Assembly: GCA_945871955.1 (NCBI GenBank)
Contig: CAMBXR010000018.1
Location: 1-45,973, forward strand
Direction of reading: 5' to 3'
Source: an uncultured Clostridium sp.
GTDB taxonomy: Bacteria; Bacillota; Clostridia; Peptostreptococcales; Peptostreptococcaceae
Length of the DNA stretch: 45,973 nucleotides
Under the pieces are notes generated by a model. It worked only from the letters and a program-made list of their open reading frames with translations. It had not been told where the DNA came from and did not search any database. Position numbers and translations under genes: made by a program. Positions 1-9,780 of the stretch are shown here, piece after piece. Position 1 is the stretch's first letter. Each line of letters starts with the position of its first letter.

Positions 1-57
1 AATTCTTAAAGAATTAATTTATTGTTAACCTACTGTTTAATTTTCAAAGTTCTTAAG

Positions 58-134
58 TGGTGGACCATCAGGGACTCGAACCCCAGACCTACCGGTTATG
101 AGCCGGGCGCTCTAACCAACTGAGCTAATGGTCC
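58..134 (-). tRNA. tRNA with CAU anticodon (Ile2 or Met)
   Basis: Read on the minus strand this folds as a 77-nt cloverleaf including an encoded CCA end. The 7-bp acceptor stem starts GGACCAT, the D-arm has AGCTCAGTTGG, the anticodon loop is CTCATAA and the T-arm contains GGTTCGAGTCC. The anticodon is CAU. The GGACC acceptor and CTCATAA loop look more like the isoleucine tRNA whose C34 is converted to lysidine than like elongator Met, but sequence alone does not settle this. It is the distal gene of the 5S-tRNA unit in this window, and transcription continues off the left edge. Confidence 0.9.
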
Positions 135-142
135 ACTTTATT

Positions 143-232
143 TGGTGCCGAAGACCGGAATCGAACCGGTACGAAAGTATAAGTTTCGCAGGATTTTAAG
201 TCCTGTGCGTCTGCCAGTTCCGCCACTTCGGC
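143..232 (-). tRNA. tRNA-Leu (UAA)
   Basis: This 90-nt class II tRNA on the minus strand has acceptor stem GCCGAAG/CTTCGGC, an anticodon arm CAGGA-CTTAAAA-TCCTG with anticodon UAA, a long variable arm and an encoded CCA. It reads UUA leucine codons, which are heavily used in this AT-rich genome. It lies between the 5S rRNA and the CAU tRNA in the same orientation. Confidence 0.95.
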
Positions 233-241
233 ATGCACCAA

Positions 242-358
<117 letters not shown>

Positions 359-387
359 TGTTTATTTATTTTTCAATCACAAGTATT

Positions 388-416
388 ATATTAACATTTT
401 CAAAAGTATTTGTCAA
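388..416 (-). promoter_or_regulatory. Sigma-A promoter of the 5S-tRNA unit
   Basis: The minus strand has TTGACA (416-411), a 17-bp spacer and TAATAT (393-388), with a predicted start near 381, just upstream of the 5S rRNA. The match to consensus is near perfect, as expected for a stable-RNA promoter. Confidence 0.8.
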
Positions 417-454
417 ATGTTTTTTCACACTTTTTTTGTTTTTCTTTTTTAGAA

Positions 455-482
455 AAACTGACCTATCACCGAAGTGATAGTT
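455..482 (-). terminator. Terminator of the sigB operon
   Basis: A perfect 7-bp stem CTATCAC/GTGATAG closed by a TTCG tetraloop (480-463) is followed on the minus strand by a T-rich run after a short spacer. It lies downstream of sigB and upstream of the 5S promoter, so it insulates the two units. The opposite strand also has a short T run. Confidence 0.7.
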
Positions 483-550
483 TTCGTTTGCTCCATTTCC
501 CTGGCGCAATAAATAATATACACTATATTCGATAATAGGTCAATAGTTTT

Positions 551-1321
551 TTATATATTTTTTTCATATTCTTTTTTTAGTTTTTCTATTATCTTTCTTT
601 CAAGCCTAGAAATAGTCATTTGAGATATATTCAATTCCTTTGCTAGAGCTGATTGTGTCTTCTCTAAATAGAATCTGCCTTTAAATATTTTAATTTCTAA
701 TTCATTTAATGTTTCAATAAACTTTTCTAAGAAATCTTTATATTCGATATCACTAAAACTTTCTTCTTTATCAGCTATTTTATCCATTAATGATATATTT
801 TCTTCCGAATCACTATTTGTAGTTGCATCTAAAGATACAGGTTGATATCCATAAAATGCTTCTAGGGATTCTAATACTTCCTCTTCTGTACAACCTATAT
901 AATCTGCTATTTCTTTTACTTTTGGATGTCTTTTATTTTGTTGCTCTAATATAACTTTAGCTTCACTTACCTTTTTACTTAGTTCTTGAACCCTTCTAGG
1001 AACTCTTAAGGTCCATACTTTGTCTCTAAAGTACTTTTTTATTTCTCCTACGATTGTAGGTGTAGCAAAACTTGAGAATTCAAATCCTTTTTCTATATCA
1101 TATCTTTCTATTGCATATATTAATGCCAAAGAGGCAACTTGATATATATCATCAAATTCCACTCCTTTGTTAATATATTTTTTAGATAAGATATTAACCA
1201 AATATAGATGTCTTTCAATTAATATATCTCTTATTTCTCTACTTTTGTCTTTACTATAAATCTTAAAAAGCTCTTTAGTTTCCATATTTAGGTAATCCGT
1301 AGCATGAGCTACTCTCTTCAT
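551..1321 (-). CDS. sigB: RNA polymerase sigma factor SigB-type (group 3 sigma-70)
   Basis: This 256-residue alternative sigma factor has region 2 (FEFSSFATPTIVGEIKKYFR, about residues 80-100), region 3 with a KVKEIADYIG-type helix, and a C-terminal region 4 helix-turn-helix (QSALAKELNISQMTISRLER, about 226-245) that reads the -35 element. It should direct core polymerase to general-stress promoters. Its ATG overlaps the rsbW stop codon by one base, so the two are translationally coupled. RsbW upstream is its anti-sigma factor and RsbV the anti-anti-sigma factor. No RsbU or RsbP phosphatase is present in the window. Confidence 0.93.
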   Translation of the reverse strand: MKRVAHATDYLNMETKELFKIYSKDKSREIRDILIERHLYLVNILSKKYINKGVEFDDIYQVASLALIYAIERYDIEKGFEFSSFATPTIVGEIKKYFRDKVWTLRVPRRVQELSKKVSEAKVILEQQNKRHPKVKEIADYIGCTEEEVLESLEAFYGYQPVSLDATTNSDSEENISLMDKIADKEESFSDIEYKDFLEKFIETLNELEIKIFKGRFYLEKTQSALAKELNISQMTISRLERKIIEKLKKEYEKNI

Positions 1322-1728
1322 TACATATCAACTCCTAAATACTTTGTCATTTTTATACTAGTTCCTATTCCTTCTTTTGATTCAACTTTTACTTCATCCA
1401 TTAGAGATTGTATTATAAATAATCCCATTCCACTTTCTTTAAGATTATCTAAATCTGGTTCACTTACTTCTTTTATATCATATCCTCTACCATTATCTAT
1501 TATTTCAATAGTTAATCCATTTTCTATCATTGTATATATAATAGTAAATCTTTCTTCTAGGCTATGTTTTATTGCATTAGTACAAGCTTCAGATATTGCA
1601 ACTTTTAAATCCTCAATATCATCTATGCAAAAACCTACTTTATTTGCAATTCCAGAAGTAGTTAATCTTATAATACTTACATACTCAGGATTTGCTGTAA
1701 TTTCCATTTTTATTGTTTCGTAAGCCAA
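1321..1728 (-). CDS. rsbW: Anti-sigma-B factor, serine-protein kinase RsbW
   Basis: This 135-residue GHKL-fold kinase/anti-sigma factor has an N-box (EACTNAIKHS, about 47-56), a G1-type DNGRGYDI motif and a G2-type GMGLFII motif that together form the ATP pocket. RsbW holds SigB inactive and phosphorylates RsbV; dephosphorylated RsbV draws it away under stress. It lies 2 nt downstream of rsbV and overlaps sigB by one base, which fits stoichiometric co-translation. The family is normally 130-160 residues. Confidence 0.93.
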   Translation of the reverse strand: MAYETIKMEITANPEYVSIIRLTTSGIANKVGFCIDDIEDLKVAISEACTNAIKHSLEERFTIIYTMIENGLTIEIIDNGRGYDIKEVSEPDLDNLKESGMGLFIIQSLMDEVKVESKEGIGTSIKMTKYLGVDM

Positions 1729-1730
1729 AA

Positions 1731-2048
1731 CTATCCCTCCAATTTAAAAATCTTATCTAAACCTGTTATATTGAATATTTTTCTTACGTTATTCTTAGGT
1801 TTTTCTATATAAACTTCTTTATTATCTATTTTTAATCTTTTTAAAATACCTATCATTACACCAAGACCTGTAGAATCTATATAGTCTAAGTTTTCAAGAT
1901 TTAATCTTATATCTATATTTTTTTCATCAACTATTTTATGTAAGTATTTTTTTAATTCATCTGCTGTAGATACATCTAATTCTCCTTCAAGAGAAACCCT
2001 CCAAGAATTATCTGTAGTATCTATCATAGAATCTATTTTTATTGACAT
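1731..2048 (-). CDS. rsbV: Anti-anti-sigma factor RsbV (STAS domain)
   Basis: This is a 105-residue single STAS domain. The phosphorylatable loop DSTGLG places the acceptor serine at residue 59, the target of RsbW. Unphosphorylated RsbV binds RsbW and frees SigB. It is the first of the three partner-switch genes, and its ATG is preceded by a good ribosome binding site (GGAGG). Confidence 0.93.
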   Translation of the reverse strand: MSIKIDSMIDTTDNSWRVSLEGELDVSTADELKKYLHKIVDEKNIDIRLNLENLDYIDSTGLGVMIGILKRLKIDNKEVYIEKPKNNVRKIFNITGLDKIFKLEG

Positions 2049-2074
2049 CTGTCTACCTCCAATTTAATGAATTA

Positions 2075-2332
2075 TTATTTTTTGAAGAATTTAAATACTT
2101 TAAATATGCTAGTAATCTTAGTCATTATATCTATTATCTCTCTAGCACTTTTAGTTATATGAGCTGTATTATCAATTATATCAGTCACATGTCTTTCATT
2201 AACATCAATTAACCTATTAGCTCTTTCTACAACTTTATTTGTACTATTTAGTACTTTGGCCAAATATATTGCTACTATAAAAAAGCTAGCACCAAATAGA
2301 ACTGCTCCTATTTGCCAACCTAATGAATTCAT
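2075..2332 (-). CDS. DUF948-like small membrane protein
   Basis: This 85-residue protein has one N-terminal transmembrane helix (about 7-28) followed by an amphipathic, probably coiled-coil segment with regularly spaced hydrophobics (VVERANRLIDVNERHVTDII). This layout is typical of DUF948 proteins, which often sit beside YtxH proteins in Firmicutes stress operons. The stop codon region of the preceding gene overlaps its start, so it belongs to the sigB operon. Its biochemical function is unknown. Confidence 0.75.
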   Translation of the reverse strand: MNSLGWQIGAVLFGASFFIVAIYLAKVLNSTNKVVERANRLIDVNERHVTDIIDNTAHITKSAREIIDIMTKITSIFKVFKFFKK

Positions 2333-2607
2333 TATTTATCTCCCTCTTCAAAACTTCTACTTATTAGTATATCTTCTTCTGATATTTCTATATTGTTATC
2401 TTCTATTATTTCATCTTTTATAGATATTATTTTTTCCTTAAATCCATCAAATGTTTCATGTAGAACATCTTTTGGATTGTCTTTTACTTCTTTAAATTTT
2501 TCTTTTGCATCTTTTATTGTTTCTGATCCTTCTTTAGGTGCAAGGCATACTCCTGCTACAAATCCAGCCACTGCTCCTAAAACTAAGTATAATCCCTTTT
2601 TACTCAT
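2332..2607 (-). CDS. YtxH domain-containing protein
   Basis: This 91-residue protein opens with a glycine/alanine-rich hydrophobic helix (about 5-22) ending in LAPKEGSE, the hallmark of the YtxH family, followed by a charged Lys/Glu tail. YtxH proteins are general-stress proteins of unknown role. It is the first gene of the operon that runs on through DUF948, rsbV, rsbW and sigB, with an AAAGGAG ribosome binding site upstream. Its placement suggests control by SigB itself, but I did not find a clear SigB promoter. Confidence 0.8.
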   Translation of the reverse strand: MSKKGLYLVLGAVAGFVAGVCLAPKEGSETIKDAKEKFKEVKDNPKDVLHETFDGFKEKIISIKDEIIEDNNIEISEEDILISRSFEEGDK

Positions 2608-2654
2608 AACACTTTCTCCTTTTACCTTTTTAATTATATTTTACAAGTTTATAT

Positions 2655-2683
2655 GGAAAAAGAATAGGAAAAATCCTATTCTT
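2655..2683 (-). terminator. Terminator of the gyrBA operon
   Basis: A 9-bp perfect stem (AGAATAGGA/TCCTATTCT, arms 2682-2674 and 2669-2661) with a 4-nt loop is followed by TTTTT on the minus strand. The upstream arm contains the gyrA stop codon, so the terminator overlaps the end of the gene. Confidence 0.85.
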
Positions 2684-4865
2684 CATCTATATTTATTTTG
2701 GCGATTGAAACTACATTTACTTCATCTTCTGTCTTCATAAGTTTAACTCCGCTAGTCACTCTACCATATATTGAAATATCTTCAACTTGTAATCTTATAA
2801 GTATTCCATCAGAGTTAATTATCATTATTTGATCTTGCTCATCAACCATTTCTGCTCCAACAATTTTTCCTGTCTTTTCAAATATGTTGTAAGTTTTTAT
2901 TCCTTTACCAGCTCTACTTTGTAGTCTATATTCATTAATGTCAGTTCTCTTACCAAATCCATTTTCACTTACTACTAATAGTTCGCTACCTTCATCTGTT
3001 AAGTTCATAGATACTACTTTATCTTCTTGTGATAAAGTTATACCTTTTACACCCATAGCAGTTCTACCCATAGGTCTTATATCTGTTTCATTAAATCTTA
3101 TAGACATTCCATTTTCAGTAACTAGAAGAATATCTTTTTCGCCATTTGTAATTTTAACATCTATTAACTCATCGTCGTTTCTTAAGCCTATTGCTATAAG
3201 ACCTGATTTATTAATATTTTTAAACTCTTCACGTTTAGTTTTCTTAACTATACCTTTTTTAGTTGCTAATAATAAATATAGTTCTTCTTCACTTGTATGA
3301 TCTACTGGTATTAGAGTAGTTATTTTTTCATTTGGTGCTAATTGTAATAAGTTAACTATAGCAGTTCCTCTTGCTTTTCTTTTTCCTTCTGGAATTTCGA
3401 ATGCATCTAGTCTAAACACTCTACCTTTATTTGTAAAGAATAATAATCTACTGTGAGTTGAAGTCGTAACTAAATGTTTAACGAAATCTTCTTCTCTTGT
3501 AGACATTGCTGATATACCTTTACCACCTCTATTTTGACTCTTATAAGTGTCTAGAGGTACTCTTTTGATGTAACCAAAGTGAGTAAGAGTAATTGCGATT
3601 TCTTCATCATCAATTAAATCTCTCATATTGATTTCACCCTCAGCATGTCTTATTTCAGTTCTTCTATCATCTGCATATTTTTCTTTTATGGCTATTATCT
3701 CTTCTTTAATAACTCCTAAAAGTAATTTTTCATCAGCTAATATAGATTTTAAATATTCTATTTTTTTCATTAACTCACTGTATTCATCTTCAACCTTTTG
3801 TCTTTCTAATCCAGTAAGTCTTTGTAATCTCATATCTAAGATAGCTTGAGCTTGTATATCAGTTAAACCGAATTTATTCATTAAACCAGTTTTAGCTTCT
3901 GCAGTAGTCTTAGATAATCTGATTAAATTTATCACAGCATCTATATTATCTAATGCTATTCTTAATCCTTCTAATATATGTGCTCTAGCTTCTGCTTTAT
4001 TTAATTCAAATTTTGTTCTACGTGTAACAACATCTTTTTGATGTTCTACATAGTAGTATAAAATTTCTTTTAGATTTAATACTTTTGGTACACCATTAAC
4101 TAGTGCAAGCATTATTATACTGAAAGTATCCTCCATTTGAGAATGTTTATAAAGATTGTTAAGTACTATATTAGCATTAGCATCTCTTTTTAACTCTATA
4201 ACTATTCTCATACCATTTCTATTACTTTCATCTCTTAAATCAGAAATTCCTTCTAATTTCTTTTCTTTTACTAGTTCAGCTATTCTTTCGACTAATCTAG
4301 ATTTATTAACTTGATATGGTATTTCTGTAACAACTATTTGTTGTCTTCCTTTTGGTAATTCTTCTATTATAGCTCTTGATCTAACTTTTACCTTTCCTCT
4401 ACCAGTTCTATATGCTTCTGCTATACTTTCTTTTCCCATTATTATTGCTGCTGTTGGGAAATCTGGTCCTTGAATATGGTTTATTAAATCATCTACTGTA
4501 CATTCTGGATTATCTATTAAATGAACTGTAGCATCTATAACTTCACCTAAGTTATGTGGAGGTATAGATGTAGCCATACCAACTGCTATACCATTAGATC
4601 CATTTACTAAAAGGTTAGGGAATCTTGATGGTAATACTGCTGGTTCTTTTAAAGATTCATCGAAGTTCGGTACAAAATCTACTGTTTCTTTTTCTATATC
4701 TCTAAGTAATTCTAACGATAATTTACTCATTCTTGCTTCTGTATAACGCATTGCGGCTGGTGAGTCACCATCTACAGAACCAAAGTTCCCATGACCATCA
4801 ACTAAAAGTCCTCTAGTTGAGAAATCTTGGGCCATTCTAACCATTGCTAAATAAACTGCACTGTC
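2676..4865 (-). CDS. gyrA: DNA gyrase subunit A, exon 2 (residues 81-809 after splicing)
   Basis: This is the bulk of GyrA, reading in frame from GAC at 4865 ([11 protein letters not shown]...). It carries the catalytic tyrosine in [10 protein letters not shown] (residue 121 of the spliced protein), the C-gate region and the beta-pinwheel C-terminal domain with a GyrA-box variant QNRGGKG (about 524-530), which wraps DNA for negative supercoiling. The first internal ATG (4844) lies seven codons in, without a ribosome binding site and past the QRDR serine, so exon 2 alone cannot give a normal subunit. Joined to exon 1 it makes an 809-residue protein, the usual family length. The residue equivalent to E. 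coli Asp87 is leucine. Confidence 0.95.
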   Translation of the reverse strand, partial: DSAVYLAMVRMAQDFSTRGLLVDGHGNFGSVDGDSPAAMRYTEARMSKLSLELLRDIEKETVDFVPNFDESLKEPAVLPSRFPNLLVNGSNGIAVGMATSIPPHNLGEVIDATVHLIDNPECTVDDLINHIQGPDFPTAAIIMGKESIAEAYRTGRGKVKVRSRAIIEELPKGRQQIVVTEIPYQVNKSRLVERIAELVKEKKLEGISDLRDESNRNGMRIVIELKRDANANIVLNNLYKHSQMEDTFSIIMLALVNGVPKVLNLKEILYYYVEHQKDVVTRRTKFELNKAEARAHILEGLRIALDNIDAVINLIRLSKTTAEAKTGLMNKFGLTDIQAQAILDMRLQRLTGLERQKVEDEYSELMKKIEYLKSILADEKLLLGVIKEEIIAIKEKYADDRRTEIRHAEGEINMRDLIDDEEIAITLTHFGYIKRVPLDTYKSQNRGGKGISAMSTREEDFVKHLVTTSTHSRLLFFTNKGRVFRLDAFEIPEGKRKARGTAIVNLLQLAPNEKITTLIPVDHTSEEELYLLLATKKGIVKKTKREEFKNINKSGLIAIGLRNDDELIDVKITNGEKDILLVTENGMSIRFNETDIRPMGRTAMGVKGITLSQEDKVVSMNLTDEGSELLVVSENGFGKRTDINEYRLQSRAGKGIKTYNIFEKTGKIVGAEMVDEQDQIMIINSDGILIRLQVEDISIYGRVTSGVKLMKTEDEVNVVSIAKINIDEE

Positions 4866-6190
4866 CGATTGTTATTAACGTTAAGTTTTTTATCTTAACC
4901 TCTGGAAGTTTCCTTCATTTTCATCGGCTGGTCAATTCCAACCCAGTCTAGCATATCTTTTCATGTTAATCTAATACTTATTTCACATCCAATATTAGCA
5001 TGCTCGAGCCTCGTGGAAGAATTATATTCTACAATTGTAGGTTCATCTTCTATGCGTTGCGGCTGACTAATATTTTAACTTTAGCCTTCACCTCTGATTT
5101 CCATTTTAAAGGATTCCAGTTTTTTTCTCGAGTTTATACATGGCAATTCGTTATAGTTTAAAATAATTGTTTTGCTAAATCCATTTTTCTATCTAAATAA
5201 ATAAGTGCATTTTTATAATATCTATTCACAAATTTTTTTAATTCTTCAGAGTTTCTTATATCTACTTTTTTTATAGTTTTATGTTGATAAATACGTGATT
5301 CAGATATATCTAAATCATCTAATATATATTTACAAACATCATAAGAACCTACTACTCCAAATCCTTTTAGATTTTTTAATATCCATCCATCTCCATCTAT
5401 AATTCCTCTAATATAATGAGATTTTAAATTATCATTTATATTATAATAGGGTATTTCTTTCTCACTTTTTGCTTGAAATAATCCATACTTCTGTAAATTT
5501 TGGATAATATTCTTAGAATTTAATGTAAGTGAATATATAATATTCCCTACTCCTCCAATCTCTTCTTTAATTATATTCTCTTCGCATTGAACATAATTAC
5601 AAAACTTAACTAAATGTCTTTTATCTATCGCTCCAAGTTTAAGATTTAGAAATCCTCTATTTTCATTTATATATCCATCTGCAAGAATAAATCCAAGCCA
5701 ATAGGCGTCTTCTTCTGTTTCTATTACATCAAATAAATTTCTATTAAAATTTTGTCTATATCTTCTTTGTTGTGATTCATTGATAATCTCTAATTTGTAT
5801 TTAAATGTTTCATTTTTATATCCAAATTTATTCTTTATATCTGTAAAAGTTACCTCTTTATTTGATATATAATATCTAATTGCCTCTTCTTCATTACTAT
5901 CTAAGTAGTACCATTCATCATTGTATAAATACTTATATTTAGATATATCTATTTTACGATACTTAGATAATGTATGCCTATCAATATTAAATTCTTGTGA
6001 TACTTTAGTTAAACTTATAGATGGGTTATTTATTGAATACTCTACAGCATCTATTATTTCTTTTTTAATTTTTTTCATGGTAAATAATATCCCATTTTCT
6101 TAAATTAGTTATAATATTTACCATATTTTAACTTAATATGCACTTTTCCTATTTATTAGCCTAATTAATTTGAAACTACTTAATGTTTAG
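4866..6190 (-). mobile_element. Group I intron inserted in gyrA (with homing endonuclease)
   Basis: A 1325-nt insert splits gyrA between the Gly80 and Asp81 codons. Exon 1 ends in U, and exon/intron UGGU-CUAA (6194-6187) pairs fully with intron UUAGGCUA (6164-6157), forming a P1 helix with a U.G wobble exactly at the splice site. The insert ends in G (4866), the expected omega-G. An in-frame stop occurs four codons into it, which rules out an intein. Downstream of the endonuclease gene about 290 nt of structured RNA contain a P8-like hairpin (CUAAUAUU with AGUAUUAG), a P7-like pairing AGCAU/AUGCU and terminal hairpins (GGAAACUUCC; GUUAAG/CUUAAC). I did not resolve P3 or the subgroup. Confidence 0.87.
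5158..6078 (-). CDS. Intron-encoded LAGLIDADG homing endonuclease
   Basis: This 306-residue protein has two LAGLIDADG motifs, WLGFILADG (127-135) and IRGIIDGDG (223-231), with acidic residues at 134 and 230 expected to bind the catalytic metals. It would therefore be a single-chain double-motif nuclease. The first 110 or so residues form an unusual extension with helix-turn-helix-like stretches (SLTKVSQEFNIDRHTLSKYR, 22-41), perhaps a second DNA-binding module. It lies entirely within the gyrA intron, same strand, and would cut intronless gyrA to drive intron spread. Its ATG follows an 8-bp stem (GGUAAAUA 6122-6115 with UAUUUACC 6086-6079), and the only nearby Shine-Dalgarno-like bases (GGGA) lie inside that hairpin. 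Confidence 0.9.
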   Translation of the reverse strand: MKKIKKEIIDAVEYSINNPSISLTKVSQEFNIDRHTLSKYRKIDISKYKYLYNDEWYYLDSNEEEAIRYYISNKEVTFTDIKNKFGYKNETFKYKLEIINESQQRRYRQNFNRNLFDVIETEEDAYWLGFILADGYINENRGFLNLKLGAIDKRHLVKFCNYVQCEENIIKEEIGGVGNIIYSLTLNSKNIIQNLQKYGLFQAKSEKEIPYYNINDNLKSHYIRGIIDGDGWILKNLKGFGVVGSYDVCKYILDDLDISESRIYQHKTIKKVDIRNSEELKKFVNRYYKNALIYLDRKMDLAKQLF

Positions 6191-6430
6191 ACCATGTGGA
6201 TGATACTTACCTAGTACATCTCCGACAATACGAGCAGATTTTCTGTACGGTTTGTCTGGAGTTAAATTTAATTCGTTCATAGAGTAAAGTATTCTTCTAT
6301 GAACTGGTTTTAATCCGTCTCTAACATCTGGAAGTGCTCTACCTGCTATAACACTCATGGCATAGTCAATATAAGAGTTTTTCATCTCAGATGATATTTC
6401 AGTAGGGAGTATTCTTTTATTTTCTTCCAC
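6191..6430 (-). CDS. gyrA: DNA gyrase subunit A, exon 1 (residues 1-80)
   Basis: This encodes the GyrA N-terminus ([16 protein letters not shown]...) through the DNA-gate helices and ends at GKYHPHG, the start of the quinolone-resistance-determining region. Unspliced, translation would add only LNIK before a TAG at 6176-6178, giving an 84-residue dead-end peptide. It starts 18 nt after gyrB with a GGGGATGAG-type ribosome binding site, so gyrB and gyrA are co-transcribed. The reading frame continues exactly at 4865 once the intron is removed. Confidence 0.95.
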
Positions 6431-6448
6431 TTATACTCATCCCCTTTC

Positions 6449-8353
<1,905 letters not shown>

Positions 8354-9469
8354 TTAGTTACCTCCATTCTGTATACTAATTACTTTACCTTTTTCTATAT
8401 TAAAAATAGTAGTATTTTCTTTATTAAATATACTTTTGTGCGCAACTTCTGCTGTAGTTATGAACATTTGTACATCTTCTAAATTATCTACTAGTAATTT
8501 TTGTCTTGTTTCATCTAATTCACTAAATACATCATCTAGTATTAATATGGGATTTTCTCCAACTTCATTTTTTATTAGCTCTATTTCTGATAATTTTAAT
8601 GAGATAGAAGCTGTTCTTTGTTGTCCTTGTGAACCATATAGTCTCACATCTAATTTATTAACAAATATGTTTAAGTCATCCTTATGAATGCCGTATCTTG
8701 TAGTCCTCACTTCCATATCATGACTTCTACTCTCAATTAATTTATTATAGAATCTTTCTTTTACTTCCATTACTGTATCTTCATCACTTATGTTAAGTTG
8801 ATTTTTATAAGTAATTTGTAAATCTTCAATACCATTAGTTAATTTAGTATGCATAGCATTTGCTATATCAGAAATTTTCTTTATGAAATCTCTTCTAATT
8901 ATATAAATATAACTTCCATAGGTAGATAAACTCTCATCATAAACATCTAATAAATTAGTATCTATGTCTCGATTTTTAAGGATTCTATTTTTTTGACTTA
9001 ATATTTTATTGTAATTTATTAAATAATTATAATATTTGGGCATTATTTGACTTATTTCTTTATCTATAAATGATCTGCGTTCTCTTGGTCCATCCTTTAC
9101 TAGTCTTAAATCTTCTGGAGAAAATATCACTACATTTAAGTTTCCAAGTAATTCTTGAATTTTTTGGATGTGTATTTTATTAACTTTGATTCCCTTTTTA
9201 TTCTTTCCAATTGCAACTTCTATTAAACTATTGGTATCGTATTTAGTGTAGCTTCCTCCAACATACAGACTTTCCGTATCAAATTTAATAATTTCTTTAT
9301 CTTTATTTGTTCTAAAAGATTTGCCAAAAGATAGCATATAAATAGATTCCACTATATTTGTCTTCCCTTGTCCATTTTTTCCTACTAAGAGATTAACTTT
9401 CTTATTAAAATCTATATACAGATTGTCATAATTTCTAAAATTAATTAATTTTAAGCTATTAAGCTGCAT
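8354..9469 (-). CDS. recF: DNA replication and repair protein RecF
   Basis: This 371-residue ABC/SMC-like ATPase has a Walker A (GKNGQGKT, 30-37), an ABC signature region (YGSQGQQRT) and a Walker B with D-loop (ILILDDVFSELD). RecF loads RecA at single-strand gaps with RecO and RecR. Its ribosome binding site AAAGGAG overlaps the end of yaaA, and its stop abuts the gyrB start, placing it inside the yaaA-recF-gyrB-gyrA operon. Confidence 0.96.
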   Translation of the reverse strand: MQLNSLKLINFRNYDNLYIDFNKKVNLLVGKNGQGKTNIVESIYMLSFGKSFRTNKDKEIIKFDTESLYVGGSYTKYDTNSLIEVAIGKNKKGIKVNKIHIQKIQELLGNLNVVIFSPEDLRLVKDGPRERRSFIDKEISQIMPKYYNYLINYNKILSQKNRILKNRDIDTNLLDVYDESLSTYGSYIYIIRRDFIKKISDIANAMHTKLTNGIEDLQITYKNQLNISDEDTVMEVKERFYNKLIESRSHDMEVRTTRYGIHKDDLNIFVNKLDVRLYGSQGQQRTASISLKLSEIELIKNEVGENPILILDDVFSELDETRQKLLVDNLEDVQMFITTAEVAHKSIFNKENTTIFNIEKGKVISIQNGGN

Positions 9470-9484
9470 TAAGGGGACTCCTTT

Positions 9485-9691
9485 TTACACTACCTTTATT
9501 GAGTTTCCTTCAACTTCAATAAAATCTCCTGGTCTTATTTTTTTACCTCTTCTTGTTTCAACTTCTCCATTTACTTTAACTACGCCTTCTTGTATTAAGA
9601 ATTTAGCATGACCACCAGTTGAAGCAATATCAGCAAGTTTTAAGAATTGGTCTAACTTAATAAATTCTGAATCTATAGTTATTTCTATCAT
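9485..9691 (-). CDS. yaaA: S4-domain RNA-binding protein YaaA
   Basis: This 68-residue protein is a single S4-like RNA-binding domain (LDQFLKLADIASTGGHAKFLIQ region, then VKVNGEVETRRGKKIRPGD). It is the small gene conserved between dnaN and recF in Bacilli and Clostridia and is linked to large-subunit ribosome assembly. A TATAAT (9737-9732) lies about 40 nt upstream, just after the dnaN terminator, so it probably starts the downstream operon. Confidence 0.9.
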   Translation of the reverse strand: MIEITIDSEFIKLDQFLKLADIASTGGHAKFLIQEGVVKVNGEVETRRGKKIRPGDFIEVEGNSIKVV

Positions 9692-9739
9692 ATTTGACTC
9701 CTCCTATTTCTTATTAGTTAAGTATTTATTATACCATAA

Positions 9740-9776
9740 AAATAATAAAAACCCAACTAGATGCAGTTGGGCTCTT
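9740..9776 (-). terminator. Terminator after dnaN
   Basis: The stem CCCAACT/AGTTGGG (arms 9772-9766 and 9759-9753) with a 6-nt loop is followed on the minus strand by TTTTTATTATTTTT. It separates the dnaA-dnaN transcript from yaaA-recF-gyrBA. Confidence 0.85.
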
Positions 9777-9780
9777 TGTT

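Noticed and set aside
1304-1723. 139-residue plus-strand ORF over rsbW
   Set aside because: It is the mirror of a well-supported gene on the other strand; the same applies to other long shadow frames over gyrA, dnaN, parB and the transposase.
4866-6190. Intein in GyrA
   Set aside because: The reading frame stops four codons after HPHG, the endonuclease has its own start and stop, and no intein splicing blocks (N-terminal Cys/Ser, C-terminal His-Asn) border the exons.
2676-6430. gyrA as a pseudogene or sequencing artefact
   Set aside because: Both exons are intact and in frame, the insert has clear intron boundaries, and the gene is essential. Decay would be expected to leave frameshifts.
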